Source: a virus. From it: 64,000 bases of DNA. Positions 32,535-41,349 of the stretch are shown piece after piece (the stretch's first letter is position 1; the number at the start of each line of letters is the position of its first letter). The stretch spans positions 1 through 64,000 of IMG/VR virus record IMGVR_UViG_3300041586_000098; one strand, given 5' to 3'. The position numbers and the translations under genes were made by a program. The notes below the pieces were generated by a model that was not told the origin of the DNA, did not search any database, and saw only the letters and a list, made by a program, of their open reading frames with translations.

Positions 32535-33713
32535 ATGAAAAATCATCAAACATTTGATAATTGGTATAACAAAACAATTAATGAAAATGAGGTTGTAATT
32601 GAAAATCCAATAAAACCAACTCAAACAACAAAAATAGATACAGACATGTCCATGGATGTAGACGCTATTATAAATTCACTAGAGACACTAGCAAATGAAT
32701 TAACTGAAGAAATAGAGTCAATTGATTTTAATTCTATTTTTGAAGAAACTAATAGTGTTGTAGATTTTGTGTTTAGGGCACCTAAGGCCAGAGCAGCACA
32801 AAAGAAAGTTAATACTCTTTTATTAAAGGTTGCTAATTTAGATGCTGCAGCATCTGCTGCTACCGATTCCGAAATGAAGAAAAAAATAGCAACTAAAGTT
32901 ACTACACTTAAAGCACAGGCAGACGACGTCCAAACCGCAGTTACCGATAAATTTAAGTCATATTCTGATATTGTACAAAAGGCACTAAACTCAGAAAAAA
33001 TAAAAGGAAAACTTGCTGTTATAAAAACTGCGATGGGGGATAGCAGTAATGATAAAGGAGACCTTAAGTCACAGGCTTCTAAATTAGTAGTTAGATTAAA
33101 AAAAGAAGAGGCAGCCCTTTCGGATGCTGCGCCTTCAGATGAAGACAAGCAAAAATTAAAAGATGATGCGGAAGCTAAAGCCGCCGAAAAAGCAGCAGAT
33201 GCTGAAAGGGCCAAAGATGATGCGGAAGCCGCTGCTGCCGAAAAGGATAAAAAAGATGCAGAAGCCGAAGCAGAACCTAACGCAGATGCAGAAGCAGAAC
33301 CTAAAGCAGAAGCCGAAGCAGAACCTAAAGCAGATGCAGAAGCAGAACCTAAAGCAGATGCAGAAGCAGAACCTAAAGCAGACGCAGAAGCAGAACCTAA
33401 AGCAGATGCAGAACCTAAAGCTGCCGATAAGTCAGTAGATGGTAAGGATAAAATCAAAGGAAATAAGGAAGAAATGTTATCTAAGTTACAATCACAACTT
33501 AAAAATGCACAGGATTCTGGAAACGAAGAAAAGATTAAAAAAGTACAAAGTCTTATAGATAGAGTTTCTGCAAAGGAATCTTGGCAAATTGATGGTACAT
33601 ATCTAGGAATAATGTTTGAATCAGAATTAAGAAAAATAGAAAATGATACTATATTAGAAAAATTATCCTATTTAAATTACAGTTTAAAGGATAGATTTGC
33701 TAACTTATTATAA
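32535..33713 (+). CDS. Highly charged repeat protein, possible internal head protein
   Basis: A 392-residue protein starting MKNHQTFDNWYNKTINENEV, a variant of the KxFEQF tag. A helical Ala/Lys-rich middle is followed by about 60 residues of tandem AEAEPKAD-type repeats, then a short folded C terminus. Expressed as a single late unit after the capsid gene. Composition resembles packaged internal proteins or histone-like DNA-binding proteins; this is inference. The other-frame ORFs over the repeat are shadows of its biased composition. Confidence 0.65.
   Translation: MKNHQTFDNWYNKTINENEVVIENPIKPTQTTKIDTDMSMDVDAIINSLETLANELTEEIESIDFNSIFEETNSVVDFVFRAPKARAAQKKVNTLLLKVANLDAAASAATDSEMKKKIATKVTTLKAQADDVQTAVTDKFKSYSDIVQKALNSEKIKGKLAVIKTAMGDSSNDKGDLKSQASKLVVRLKKEEAALSDAAPSDEDKQKLKDDAEAKAAEKAADAERAKDDAEAAAAEKDKKDAEAEAEPNADAEAEPKAEAEAEPKADAEAEPKADAEAEPKADAEAEPKADAEPKAADKSVDGKDKIKGNKEEMLSKLQSQLKNAQDSGNEEKIKKVQSLIDRVSAKESWQIDGTYLGIMFESELRKIENDTILEKLSYLNYSLKDRFANLL
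33253..33425 (+). repeat. Tandem repeat GCAGAAGCAGAACCTAAA-type
   Basis: An 18-30 base unit encoding (A)EAEPKAD is repeated about seven times with small changes. It is prone to expansion and contraction. Confidence 0.8.
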
Positions 33714-34208
33714 TTTAGCATTCTTCTTAGCTAATATTAAAAACTCCTGTTGTTGATTCAATAGGAGTTTTTTTACGTGTTGTTGAAAGGCAACCGATGA
33801 CTTGATTATTCGTTCATCTACATTACCTTCCATGAGTATATCATGATGATCAGGGTGTACGAAGTTCTCTTGCGCAAAGTTATTTATATTAGATCTAATA
33901 GGTTGATTAGAGATTGCACACGTCCAATCTATGGTATCATAGCTTTCGTTTAATTCTTCTAATTTCATAAACTCACTAGTAGAATAATCATAATAATACT
34001 TTTCACGATGTGATTGATTTGTATGTTTACATACTTCAAATATAATATGTAAGAACTGATCTTCTTTAGCTCTTTCTTTCATTAAGGGATTTTCTAAAAG
34101 TAATCTACGTTGTTGTCTAGACAAACCAACATAACATACTCCATATCTGTTTCTTGGGTTCGGACCGCCGGTTCGTTTAATTGTAGGGTATTTGTTGTTA
34201 TATGCCAT
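33708..34208 (-). CDS. Hypothetical protein, the only supported minus-strand gene
   Basis: A 166-residue protein read right to left, with balanced composition and no competing + frame. KRTGGPNPRNRYGVCYVGLS opens it, and a later part has a Cys and two His (WTCAISNQPI, VHPDHHDILMEG) that could bind metal. It converges on the gene ending at 33713, overlapping it by six bases, and diverges from the clamp-loader gene. It may come from an inserted element. Function unknown. Confidence 0.6.
   Translation of the reverse strand: MAYNNKYPTIKRTGGPNPRNRYGVCYVGLSRQQRRLLLENPLMKERAKEDQFLHIIFEVCKHTNQSHREKYYYDYSTSEFMKLEELNESYDTIDWTCAISNQPIRSNINNFAQENFVHPDHHDILMEGNVDERIIKSSVAFQQHVKKLLLNQQQEFLILAKKNAKL
33739..33774 (+). 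terminator. Terminator overlapping the end of the minus-strand gene
   Basis: AAAAACTCCT pairs with AGGAGTTTTT and ends in T residues. It serves the + strand gene ending at 33713 while lying in the last codons of the convergent gene. Confidence 0.65.
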
Positions 34209-34221
34209 GTATTATTTATCT

Positions 34222-34249
34222 GAAACATATTCTTATAAATTCATATAAT
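34222..34249 (+). promoter_or_regulatory. Promoter GAAACA-N16-TATAAT
   Basis: GAAACA at 34222-34227 and TATAAT at 34244-34249, spacing 16, 26 bases before the clamp-loader start. Confidence 0.6.
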
Positions 34250-34275
34250 ACACATAACCAAGTACACTAACACAT

Positions 34276-35226
34276 ATGATTCACTCACTATTCACAGAAA
34301 AGTATCGACCTAAAAATCTACAAGATTTAATTTTACCAGAAAGAGTAATGTCTAAAATTAAAGACGGATTATCACAAAACATGCTTTTAGCCGGAAGTCC
34401 AGGTACAGGAAAGACATCAACAGCAAAGGCAATAGTAAATCAATTCAATCTTCCATATTTATACATTAATGCATCAACAGATACATCAGTCGATGTTATT
34501 AGAACTAGAATTACTGATTTTTGCTCAACAATGTCAGTACTTGACGATCAAGGAAAATTCAAAGTAGTTATATTAGATGAGGTAGATGGAGTTTCAGATC
34601 AGTTTTTTAAGGCTTTACGTGCAACTATGGAAACATTTGCAAGCAACTCTCGGTTTATCGCAACATGTAATTATGTTAATAAAATACCAGACCCTATTCT
34701 AAGCAGATTTGAAGTTGTTAATTTTGATTTTGATAAATCAGAAGAAATCGAACTAACAAAGAAATATATTAAAAGAGTATACGAGATTTGTGGAAAAGAA
34801 GAAATGACTATTGAAAAACCAGCATTATTGGAATTTGTCAAAAGAAACTTTCCAGATCTAAGAAGCACTTTAAATAAATTACAAGGTTATAAAACACAAG
34901 GAACAACAAATATTACAACAGCAGATGTAAAGAAATTTAATTCAGTATATAAGGATGTGTTTGTATTGATTTTTAATGAAATGAATCCTATTGTAAATTA
35001 CAAACAAATAGTAGGAGAATATTCAAACAGAGTTGATGATGTGTTGCAAACATTAGGCGAAGAGTTTATAGAATACATTCAAACCGAAAGGCCACAGAAT
35101 GCTAAACATATTCCTCAGATTGCAATTACAGTTGCTCATCACCAGGCACAACGATCTTTAGTAATAGATCCTGTAATTAGTTTACTATCATGCATCTATA
35201 CTATACAAGGAATAGTTAGAGAATAA
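34276..35226 (+). CDS. 44: Sliding clamp loader ATPase subunit
   Basis: A 316-residue AAA+ protein (T4 gp44 has 319). Walker A is GSPGTGKT (40-47), Walker B VVILDEVDGV; FIATCNYVNKIPDPILSRF contains the sensor 1 and arginine-finger-type SRF. It loads the gp45 clamp with a small subunit, not clearly identified here (see 36685). It has its own GAAACA-type promoter. Confidence 0.9.
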   Translation: MIHSLFTEKYRPKNLQDLILPERVMSKIKDGLSQNMLLAGSPGTGKTSTAKAIVNQFNLPYLYINASTDTSVDVIRTRITDFCSTMSVLDDQGKFKVVILDEVDGVSDQFFKALRATMETFASNSRFIATCNYVNKIPDPILSRFEVVNFDFDKSEEIELTKKYIKRVYEICGKEEMTIEKPALLEFVKRNFPDLRSTLNKLQGYKTQGTTNITTADVKKFNSVYKDVFVLIFNEMNPIVNYKQIVGEYSNRVDDVLQTLGEEFIEYIQTERPQNAKHIPQIAITVAHHQAQRSLVIDPVISLLSCIYTIQGIVRE

Positions 35227-35267
35227 ATTAAAAATAAAGCTATAAATATTTTTTTATATCACCGAGA

Positions 35268-35286
35268 TTGATTATATTTATATATA
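35268..35286 (+). promoter_or_regulatory. Promoter-like motif TTGATTATATTTATATATA
   Basis: Same class as the motif at 2898, 17 bases before the RNase H start. Confidence 0.55.
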
Positions 35287-35302
35287 AATTAAAAGATACA
35301 TT

Positions 35303-36538
35303 ATGAAATTAGGAAAACATACATTAATCATTGACGGTAATTACTTTGTACATAGTAGATTATTCGTATTACCAAGAGTAAAAGGCAAGCAGTTGTTAGG
35401 TGATATTGAAGGTCAAGAACAATTAATGCGTAAATTATGTATTGATCTTGCATCAGAGGTCCGCAAGATGACACCATTTGTAGATCAAGTAGTAGTTGCA
35501 GTAGATTCAAAATCATGGAGAAAGGATTTATTTCCAGCAGCGGCATACAAAGGAACAAGAGTGCTTGATGATTCTGTTAATTGGAGTAATGTATTTGACG
35601 TATATGAACAATGGCAAGGTATTCTTGCAACTAAAGGTGTAATTGTACATAAGGTTCCAGGTGCAGAGGCAGATGATATTTTATTCGGATGGGCTAATGC
35701 ATTAAATAACGAAGGTAAGAATTGTATCGTATGGACAGGTGATAGAGATCTAATTCAATTAGTTAATTATAATAAAGCAACAGATGCATATACATTATGG
35801 TATTATAATTCACAAAGAAAGTTATTAGCATTCGAAGGATTTGAAAGCTTATTAGAATCTAATGCCGCTACTGATTTAAGTAATGATGATATGTTATTCA
35901 ATATGTCTTCTGCTGCTGTAATGAATAATAGTATTAAAGAAGAATTTCAAAAATGGATTGTTAAAAACACAGTACAAATTCAAGAAATTAATTGTGATGC
36001 CTTTATTTTCTCTAAAATATTACAAGGAGATAAGAGTGATAATATTAAGTCAGTAGTCACATGGACTAAGCAAACAAAGGAAGGTTCTATTAGAAATTAC
36101 TCTATAACTGAAAAGCATGCAACAAAAATATTATCAAAGTATAGAGAAGTTGAAGGTGATTTTTTAATAGATCATTTCTTTTCAGCAAATCAAGTAAATG
36201 TCATGATTAATCTAATATTAGAGGTAGTAGAAAGATCAAATATCAATGAAATCAAAGTTAATTTTAATCAAAATTTAGATTTAATGTTACTGCATTACAA
36301 TACAATCCCTATGGGAATACAAAAGGCAATGTATATTGAAATTGATAAAGATTTTAATGTTGAAACACAGATGCTTGAATTAACTCAAATGGAAAAAATA
36401 TTAGATGGAACAACATGGAACTCTAAGAAATCTGTAGGAAATGGAGCTCCAAAATCATTCGATCCTTTTGCAAAATTAAACATACAAGAAAATATTAATA
36501 AATCTGAACAAAATAACAAAATCAACACTCTATTCTAA
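35303..36538 (+). CDS. rnh: 5'-3' exonuclease / RNase H (FEN family)
   Basis: A 411-residue protein. LIIDGNYFVHSRL, VVVAVDSKSWRKDLF, PGAEADDILFGWA, VWTGDRDLIQL and LQGDKSDNIK supply the acidic metal-binding residues of the FEN/T4 RNase H family in the right order. It removes RNA primers and flaps from Okazaki fragments. The C terminus ends NKINTLF, possibly a clamp-binding tail. Longer than T4 RNase H (305), with an extra insertion between residues about 180 and 240. Confidence 0.85.
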   Translation: MKLGKHTLIIDGNYFVHSRLFVLPRVKGKQLLGDIEGQEQLMRKLCIDLASEVRKMTPFVDQVVVAVDSKSWRKDLFPAAAYKGTRVLDDSVNWSNVFDVYEQWQGILATKGVIVHKVPGAEADDILFGWANALNNEGKNCIVWTGDRDLIQLVNYNKATDAYTLWYYNSQRKLLAFEGFESLLESNAATDLSNDDMLFNMSSAAVMNNSIKEEFQKWIVKNTVQIQEINCDAFIFSKILQGDKSDNIKSVVTWTKQTKEGSIRNYSITEKHATKILSKYREVEGDFLIDHFFSANQVNVMINLILEVVERSNINEIKVNFNQNLDLMLLHYNTIPMGIQKAMYIEIDKDFNVETQMLELTQMEKILDGTTWNSKKSVGNGAPKSFDPFAKLNIQENINKSEQNNKINTLF

Positions 36539-36539
36539 T

Positions 36540-36710
36540 ATGTCAAATGAGGAAATTTTAGATGAATTATTACATGAGGTTCATGCAGAATTCATATTTA
36601 AAGAAGTTATCTTAGAAGTAAACAAACTAATGATTGATGATATAAATAGTAGCAGACTTGAAATATTTGAAAAAGCAGTAAGAAATGTTAGACGAAACAA
36701 AGTTATTTGA
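36540..36710 (+). CDS. Small acidic helical protein (56 aa)
   Basis: ATG at 36540, one base after the RNase H stop, opens MSNEEILDELLHEVHAEFIF and ends TGA at 36710. It overlaps the next gene by 26 bases. Tight packing supports translation. Function unknown. Confidence 0.55.
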   Translation: MSNEEILDELLHEVHAEFIFKEVILEVNKLMIDDINSSRLEIFEKAVRNVRRNKVI

Positions 36711-37113
36711 TTTTATAAAAATCATGTTCACAAAACCAAATGAATATAAAAAGATAAGTAATCATAATAAGAAGAGACATCACTTCATGATAAACAGATT
36801 CTTTTCAATTCAATATCCAGCAAACGCTCAAATGTTTAATAAAAATGGAATTAACCCACTTGCAGTATTAGATAGTTGGGCTTTAGTTGCAGCGAGATTT
36901 AAGAATGTTCCTGGTTGGATTTATACAAAGACAAAAAAGGTAGAAAAAGTATCTGTGACAAAAAGCAAATATATACCTTCTGATGCTTCAATTACCTTCT
37001 TTATGCAAAGAAATGAAATTGGAAAAAGAGAATTTAAAGAACTTGAAACCTTTGCAAAAGAAGAACTATATTCTAACTTAAAAAGAATAGAAGATTCAAT
37101 GCAGGTTTACTAA
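36685..37113 (+). CDS. Hypothetical protein; possible small clamp-loader subunit
   Basis: A 142-residue protein: HHFMINRFFSIQYPANAQMF and LDSWALVAARFKNVPGWIYT are its most distinctive parts. In T4 the small clamp-loader gene 62 directly follows gene 44; here this gene lies in the same unit downstream of gp44 and RNase H. I cannot show similarity to gp62, so that is a positional guess. It starts inside the preceding small gene. Confidence 0.5.
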   Translation: MLDETKLFDFIKIMFTKPNEYKKISNHNKKRHHFMINRFFSIQYPANAQMFNKNGINPLAVLDSWALVAARFKNVPGWIYTKTKKVEKVSVTKSKYIPSDASITFFMQRNEIGKREFKELETFAKEELYSNLKRIEDSMQVY

Positions 37114-37126
37114 TTAAACACTATAA

Positions 37127-37774
37127 ATGGAATTATTCGACGTAAGTAAATTACCAACAGCAATCGATGTTACTCTATATAAATATAACTACATCGATAA
37201 CAGAATCTGGACACATATTCAAAATGAAACTGATTACGTTTTTTCTCCTATTGAAAATTCTGTAATAATTACAGTAAATCAACTTAAATTTATATTAAAC
37301 AAACACTATACTGAATTACTTAATAAGATTAAAACAGTAGGTTCTGACGTTTTTCATAAAGAAGTTAACTCTGTCTATTTTTTGCATCAAATTACCACAG
37401 AAATGAAAAATCTGCAATACATTAAATTTAATTTAAATAATGACAAGAGTTATAACAGAATAATTGATGTTGAAGGCAGTAAAGTTTTACAATTTAGTTT
37501 TAAAATTCTTACAGCTACTCTTAAATTATTTGAATTATATAATACAAAGGAGCTTAATGATGTAAACAAAATTCTTTTTGAAATTGGAATCTTTACAAAA
37601 GGCAAGCCTTATGCTAGAATTAATGCTAAAGAACTATCTGATAAAATCGACGAGTATTTAGGCGAAGATGATGAAGAAGATATTGAATCAGGTATACTTT
37701 TAGATATTTTAGATATTTTAGAACCTAAGATAGAGAGAGAAGATGCACTAATATTATTAATTACAGACTACTAA
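37127..37774 (+). CDS. Hypothetical protein (215 aa)
   Basis: A soluble, largely helical protein starting MELFDVSKLPTAIDVTLYKY. The C-terminal part is acidic (EDDEEDIESG) and ends in a hydrophobic helix. It closes the clamp-loader unit and precedes a late-type promoter. Family not recognised. Confidence 0.6.
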   Translation: MELFDVSKLPTAIDVTLYKYNYIDNRIWTHIQNETDYVFSPIENSVIITVNQLKFILNKHYTELLNKIKTVGSDVFHKEVNSVYFLHQITTEMKNLQYIKFNLNNDKSYNRIIDVEGSKVLQFSFKILTATLKLFELYNTKELNDVNKILFEIGIFTKGKPYARINAKELSDKIDEYLGEDDEEDIESGILLDILDILEPKIEREDALILLITDY

Positions 37775-37786
37775 CAAATTTTTTAG

Positions 37787-37800
37787 AATATATAGTATAA
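37787..37800 (+). promoter_or_regulatory. Late-promoter-like AATATATAGTATAA
   Basis: Lies 20 bases before the membrane protein gene and starts the neck-terminase-tail unit. Less close to the consensus than most. Confidence 0.35.
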
Positions 37801-37819
37801 GAAAAAAATACTAGTATTA

Positions 37820-38227
37820 ATGAAATTTTTTAGCAATTTTGGAAAAAGAGAAGCACTTGTGTATATCATAGTTTCTTTATGGATAATTATGGGACTATTA
37901 GGTGCTTATAAAAATGCAAGCTTTGCCGATCTTGCAGTATATTTTGGATCTTTAACAGCATATGCTGCAACATATATATGGGCTGAAGCCAAAAGACCAA
38001 GTGAAAAAACCACAATTTTTGCAAAAGGACCCGGTTCTAGAAGAGAATTAATGATTTATGTTGTTGTATTCTTATGGGCAATTGCAGGTAGTGGTGCTAT
38101 ATGGTTCTCAGCTGATATTAGTGAGCTTTCTCTTTATTTTGTTTCTCTTACTGGGTTTGTTGCATCATGGATTGCTGGAGAAGTTTATACTCCACAGGAT
38201 AATGTAAATAAAAATATAAAAGAGTAA
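37820..38227 (+). CDS. Small membrane protein with internal duplication
   Basis: A 135-residue protein with four hydrophobic segments in two similar halves: REALVYIIVSLWIIMGLLGAY with FADLAVYFGSLTAYAATYIW, and RRELMIYVVVFLWAIAGSGA with ISELSLYFVSLTGFVASWIA. The halves clearly arose by duplication. A holin or head-assembly membrane anchor is possible; no lysis gene is beside it. It is followed after one base by the neck protein gene. Confidence 0.6.
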   Translation: MKFFSNFGKREALVYIIVSLWIIMGLLGAYKNASFADLAVYFGSLTAYAATYIWAEAKRPSEKTTIFAKGPGSRRELMIYVVVFLWAIAGSGAIWFSADISELSLYFVSLTGFVASWIAGEVYTPQDNVNKNIKE

Positions 38228-38228
38228 G

Positions 38229-40190
38229 ATGGTAAAGGGATTTATTGCAAATGAGTATGGAGATACTATAATTGCTTCACTACAAACACCATATAATAAC
38301 ACACTTAGGATTATAGATTGGGATATATTAGCAGGTATAAGAACTCGATATATGACAGGGAGCGTTACTTTAGTATCAGGTCAATTTGATATAGTAGGTA
38401 ATGGTACTCAATTTATGAATTCATTTCAACCCGGTGATGTCATTATCATAGGAAATATTACATACACAATAGATACAATAGTTTCACCAATAGAAATGAC
38501 AGTTAACGAACCTATTCAACTCTCATCTACTGGATCATTATACTATAAATCAACAGATGCCAATAACTTTTTTGAATATGAATACAGATGGTCACATACT
38601 AATGATTTATTTTCTGAATTTCAAACATTAAATTCCGGAAATCAATATGGAGATCTTTTCCATATAATATTTGACACATCTAAACCAATGTGGATTGAAG
38701 TTAAAAACGAGGTAGCTGGAATTATACCAGGAAACACAATAACATTATTATCAATAACATATACTATTGAAACAGTAGATGGTACTATTGAATCTTGTCC
38801 TAATTTTTGCACAGAATGTACCGATCCCTTTTCAATGACAGGATGTGCGAACATTGAAGTAGCATGTACCACATCTGTTTTTAATCCATATGCACTCACT
38901 AAATCAGTAGGAATATATAAACAACTTACTAATATTGTTAATGACATATTTGGGCATAGCGTTAACTATTTTAGAATTGAACCTAACCTAAGAACGACTG
39001 ATGTTATATTAATGGAATATTCATTACATAATGTTGTAGATAATAAGACATTAAAAATATTAGTCCCTGATAATGAGTTTCCATCTGAGGCTAATTCTTA
39101 TGATATATTTGGAATTGATCTAGCTGATTTCGAAGTACATATTACAGCCGATGAATTTGAAAATAAATTTGGTGCAGGAAAATCTCCAAGAAATAAGGAT
39201 TATATGTTTATTCCTATTATTAATAAGATGTATGAAATAAGCTCGGTTTCATTGGCCGATGAATTTAATAAAACAAATTCATATTGGAGAGTCAAGTTAG
39301 TAAAATATCAAGACAGATCCGATGTCATTAAAGGTCAATTTAATGAAGCAACTGACATATTAACAACCGGAATCGAAGAAATCTTCGGGGAAAGAATAGA
39401 AGAAGAATACGTGAAACATATTAAAAAAGAACAATTTCAAACAGTAACTACAACATATCAGGACGGTATTAGAGAGTTTGTTAATAAAAAAATAAGAATA
39501 GTCGACTATAATTTAAAGAATAGATGGACTATTGTTAGTAAGAACTATTACGATTTTACTGCAATGAGATTAGATGAAATTGCAATAGTATATACTGCGC
39601 CATCTACTGTAAATCTTAATGAAAATATGGCCTTTACTGGTTGGTTTTCACCACAATTTAAGGCAGCATCGACTACTGATTATTATTTATTTGGTGATAA
39701 TGACGCAATCCAAGGTCTTAGATTAACCATAAGCAACACTGAATTTAAACTAAGCGTAAACGGTATAACTGAATCATTTACACATGGAATATCATTTAAT
39801 AAAAACAACTGGTATACATATGTAATAAATGTTAACAACAGTTTTTTACAACTAGGAGTTTCTTTCTATAGTTTAAATCCAGATAGTAATGTTATATCTA
39901 ATATAGGAGGAGAGCGAATTATGCCAGCATCTAGATCTAATAATTTAGTACTTGAATTCAACGAGAACAGATTATTAAGTAATCGTATATTATGGAATTC
40001 AGTAACATCATTTTCTCTTAGATCAAATGAAATGTTTATGACAAATATTAGAGTTTTTAATACTCCAATAGAGGAAGAAGAGCATTCTAACGTCTTAAAT
40101 CAATATTTAGTAAGAGATAACCAATATGCGATCGTAATAGATAACGCAATTCCATCTCTTGGTTTTCAAAAATTCGCTAATGCACGTTAA
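38229..40190 (+). CDS. Neck protein (gp14-like) with C-terminal lectin-like domain
   Basis: A 653-residue protein. The middle segment from EVHITADEFENKFG through NKMYEISSVSLADEF to WRVKLVKYQDRSDV resembles gp14-type neck proteins of T4-like phages. Upstream are three small beta regions and a Cys-rich loop (CPNFCTECTDPF). Residues about 460-620 look like a concanavalin/LamG jelly roll (MAFTGWFSPQF, WYTYVINVNNSFLQLGV, MFMTNIRVFNTPI). Its place just before gp16 and gp17 fits a neck protein. The added domain is unusual and may bind a receptor or decorate the neck. Confidence 0.5.
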   Translation: MVKGFIANEYGDTIIASLQTPYNNTLRIIDWDILAGIRTRYMTGSVTLVSGQFDIVGNGTQFMNSFQPGDVIIIGNITYTIDTIVSPIEMTVNEPIQLSSTGSLYYKSTDANNFFEYEYRWSHTNDLFSEFQTLNSGNQYGDLFHIIFDTSKPMWIEVKNEVAGIIPGNTITLLSITYTIETVDGTIESCPNFCTECTDPFSMTGCANIEVACTTSVFNPYALTKSVGIYKQLTNIVNDIFGHSVNYFRIEPNLRTTDVILMEYSLHNVVDNKTLKILVPDNEFPSEANSYDIFGIDLADFEVHITADEFENKFGAGKSPRNKDYMFIPIINKMYEISSVSLADEFNKTNSYWRVKLVKYQDRSDVIKGQFNEATDILTTGIEEIFGERIEEEYVKHIKKEQFQTVTTTYQDGIREFVNKKIRIVDYNLKNRWTIVSKNYYDFTAMRLDEIAIVYTAPSTVNLNENMAFTGWFSPQFKAASTTDYYLFGDNDAIQGLRLTISNTEFKLSVNGITESFTHGISFNKNNWYTYVINVNNSFLQLGVSFYSLNPDSNVISNIGGERIMPASRSNNLVLEFNENRLLSNRILWNSVTSFSLRSNEMFMTNIRVFNTPIEEEEHSNVLNQYLVRDNQYAIVIDNAIPSLGFQKFANAR

Positions 40191-40233
40191 CTAATAAATT
40201 AAGATAAATATAATATCTAATAATATAGTAAAT

Positions 40234-40875
40234 ATGTCAGAAAACAGAAGTATAAAAGACCAAGCCGAAGATATCAGAAAAGACCTTAATGAATTAATAG
40301 GTGCTAGTAACATGAACATCGAGGATGTAATAGAAAGAGACCCACAATTACCGGCTCGCAGACCTCCTCCTAAAAAAACATATACTGAACTTAAAGAAAA
40401 CTCTACTAAAAAGGCAAAGAAGACAATTTCAGCCCTAATGAAATTTTATTTAGATGAGGACATAATAGAAAAGGACGAGTATATTCAAGCTAAAAAGAAG
40501 ATGGATGAGATGACAATGAGTTCATTAGTCTATCAATTACAAGCAGGTGAAAGAGCGTTAACTATCCTATTAGAATCGATTGAAGATGGTGAAGTTACTC
40601 CTCGAATGTTCGAAGTACTTGCCACATTACAGAAATCAATGCTAGACATTATTAAATCACAAACAATGTATTTAATGGCAACTGAAGAGAGTGCTAAGAG
40701 GATTGCAAGAGACATTGAAATCTATAGAAAAAGAGATGATATTCGAGAAATAGAATCTTCAGGCGGAGATACTACATTAGGAAATACCCAACGAGGAACT
40801 AAAGATATAATGCGATTAATTAGGGATGGAATTGATTCTGCAAATATCGAAGACGTCGAAATAACAGAAGACTAG
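40234..40875 (+). CDS. 16: Terminase small subunit (gp16-like)
   Basis: A 213-residue, highly helical protein with a Pro-rich linker (PARRPPPKKTY) and a long central coiled coil (KKAKKTISALMKFYLDEDII; ALTILLESIEDGEVTPRMFEV), as in T4 gp16 (164 residues). It lies one gene upstream of the large terminase. Small terminases recognise DNA and stimulate the packaging ATPase. The assignment rests on fold character and context. Confidence 0.65.
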   Translation: MSENRSIKDQAEDIRKDLNELIGASNMNIEDVIERDPQLPARRPPPKKTYTELKENSTKKAKKTISALMKFYLDEDIIEKDEYIQAKKKMDEMTMSSLVYQLQAGERALTILLESIEDGEVTPRMFEVLATLQKSMLDIIKSQTMYLMATEESAKRIARDIEIYRKRDDIREIESSGGDTTLGNTQRGTKDIMRLIRDGIDSANIEDVEITED

Positions 40876-40879
40876 TATT

Positions 40880-41347
40880 ATGAAGCATTTTAAAGTATAT
40901 GAAGAATTTATTTTTGAAATAGGAGATTCCTCTTCTAAGAAATACAAGTATAAGATCAATGGTAAGTTTAGTGAAATGTCAGAATTTGACAAAAGGGTTT
41001 ATGTTAAGTTTAAAACAGAATCAAAACTAGAATACACATTGACTGTAATTAATATTAATTCATTCTTAGACATTGATTTTACAGCAGATGGAGAATATAA
41101 TGAAACTAATCGAGGTGAAATGTTTAGTATAATGGCAACCATAGTGGATGTAATAGAACGCATATTAGGTGAAAATACTGGAATTATACGAGGATTCAGA
41201 TATGAACCTAAAGGAAAGGCAAATGATGAAGGGTTAGGAAGAGACCGATTATATCGAATTTTCATTGAGAAATCAATGAAAAGGCAAGGAAAATCAATTA
41301 GTTTTACGCAACAAGGCGGAACTGTATTTGGAATAATAAAGGATTAA
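40880..41347 (+). CDS. Tagged hypothetical protein between gp16 and gp17
   Basis: A 155-residue protein beginning MKHFKVYEEFIFEIG, a variant of the N-terminal tag of other late proteins here. The rest is alpha/beta with a beta-rich core (KLEYTLTVININSFLDIDF) and a conserved-looking RGFRYEPKGKA. It lies four bases after gp16 and two before terL. An internal head protein is one possibility. Function unknown. Confidence 0.6.
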   Translation: MKHFKVYEEFIFEIGDSSSKKYKYKINGKFSEMSEFDKRVYVKFKTESKLEYTLTVININSFLDIDFTADGEYNETNRGEMFSIMATIVDVIERILGENTGIIRGFRYEPKGKANDEGLGRDRLYRIFIEKSMKRQGKSISFTQQGGTVFGIIKD

Positions 41348-41349
41348 TT

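Noticed and set aside
33163-33438. 91-residue + strand ORF of KQNLKQ repeats
   Set aside because: Out-of-frame reading of the AEAEPKAD repeat; the repeat is in frame with the folded parts of the 32535 protein.
32621-33457. 278-residue minus-strand ORF rich in Ala and Ser
   Set aside because: It is the mirror image of the GCA/GAA repeat coding for the tagged + strand protein; low-complexity composition and no promoter or start context. A shadow frame.
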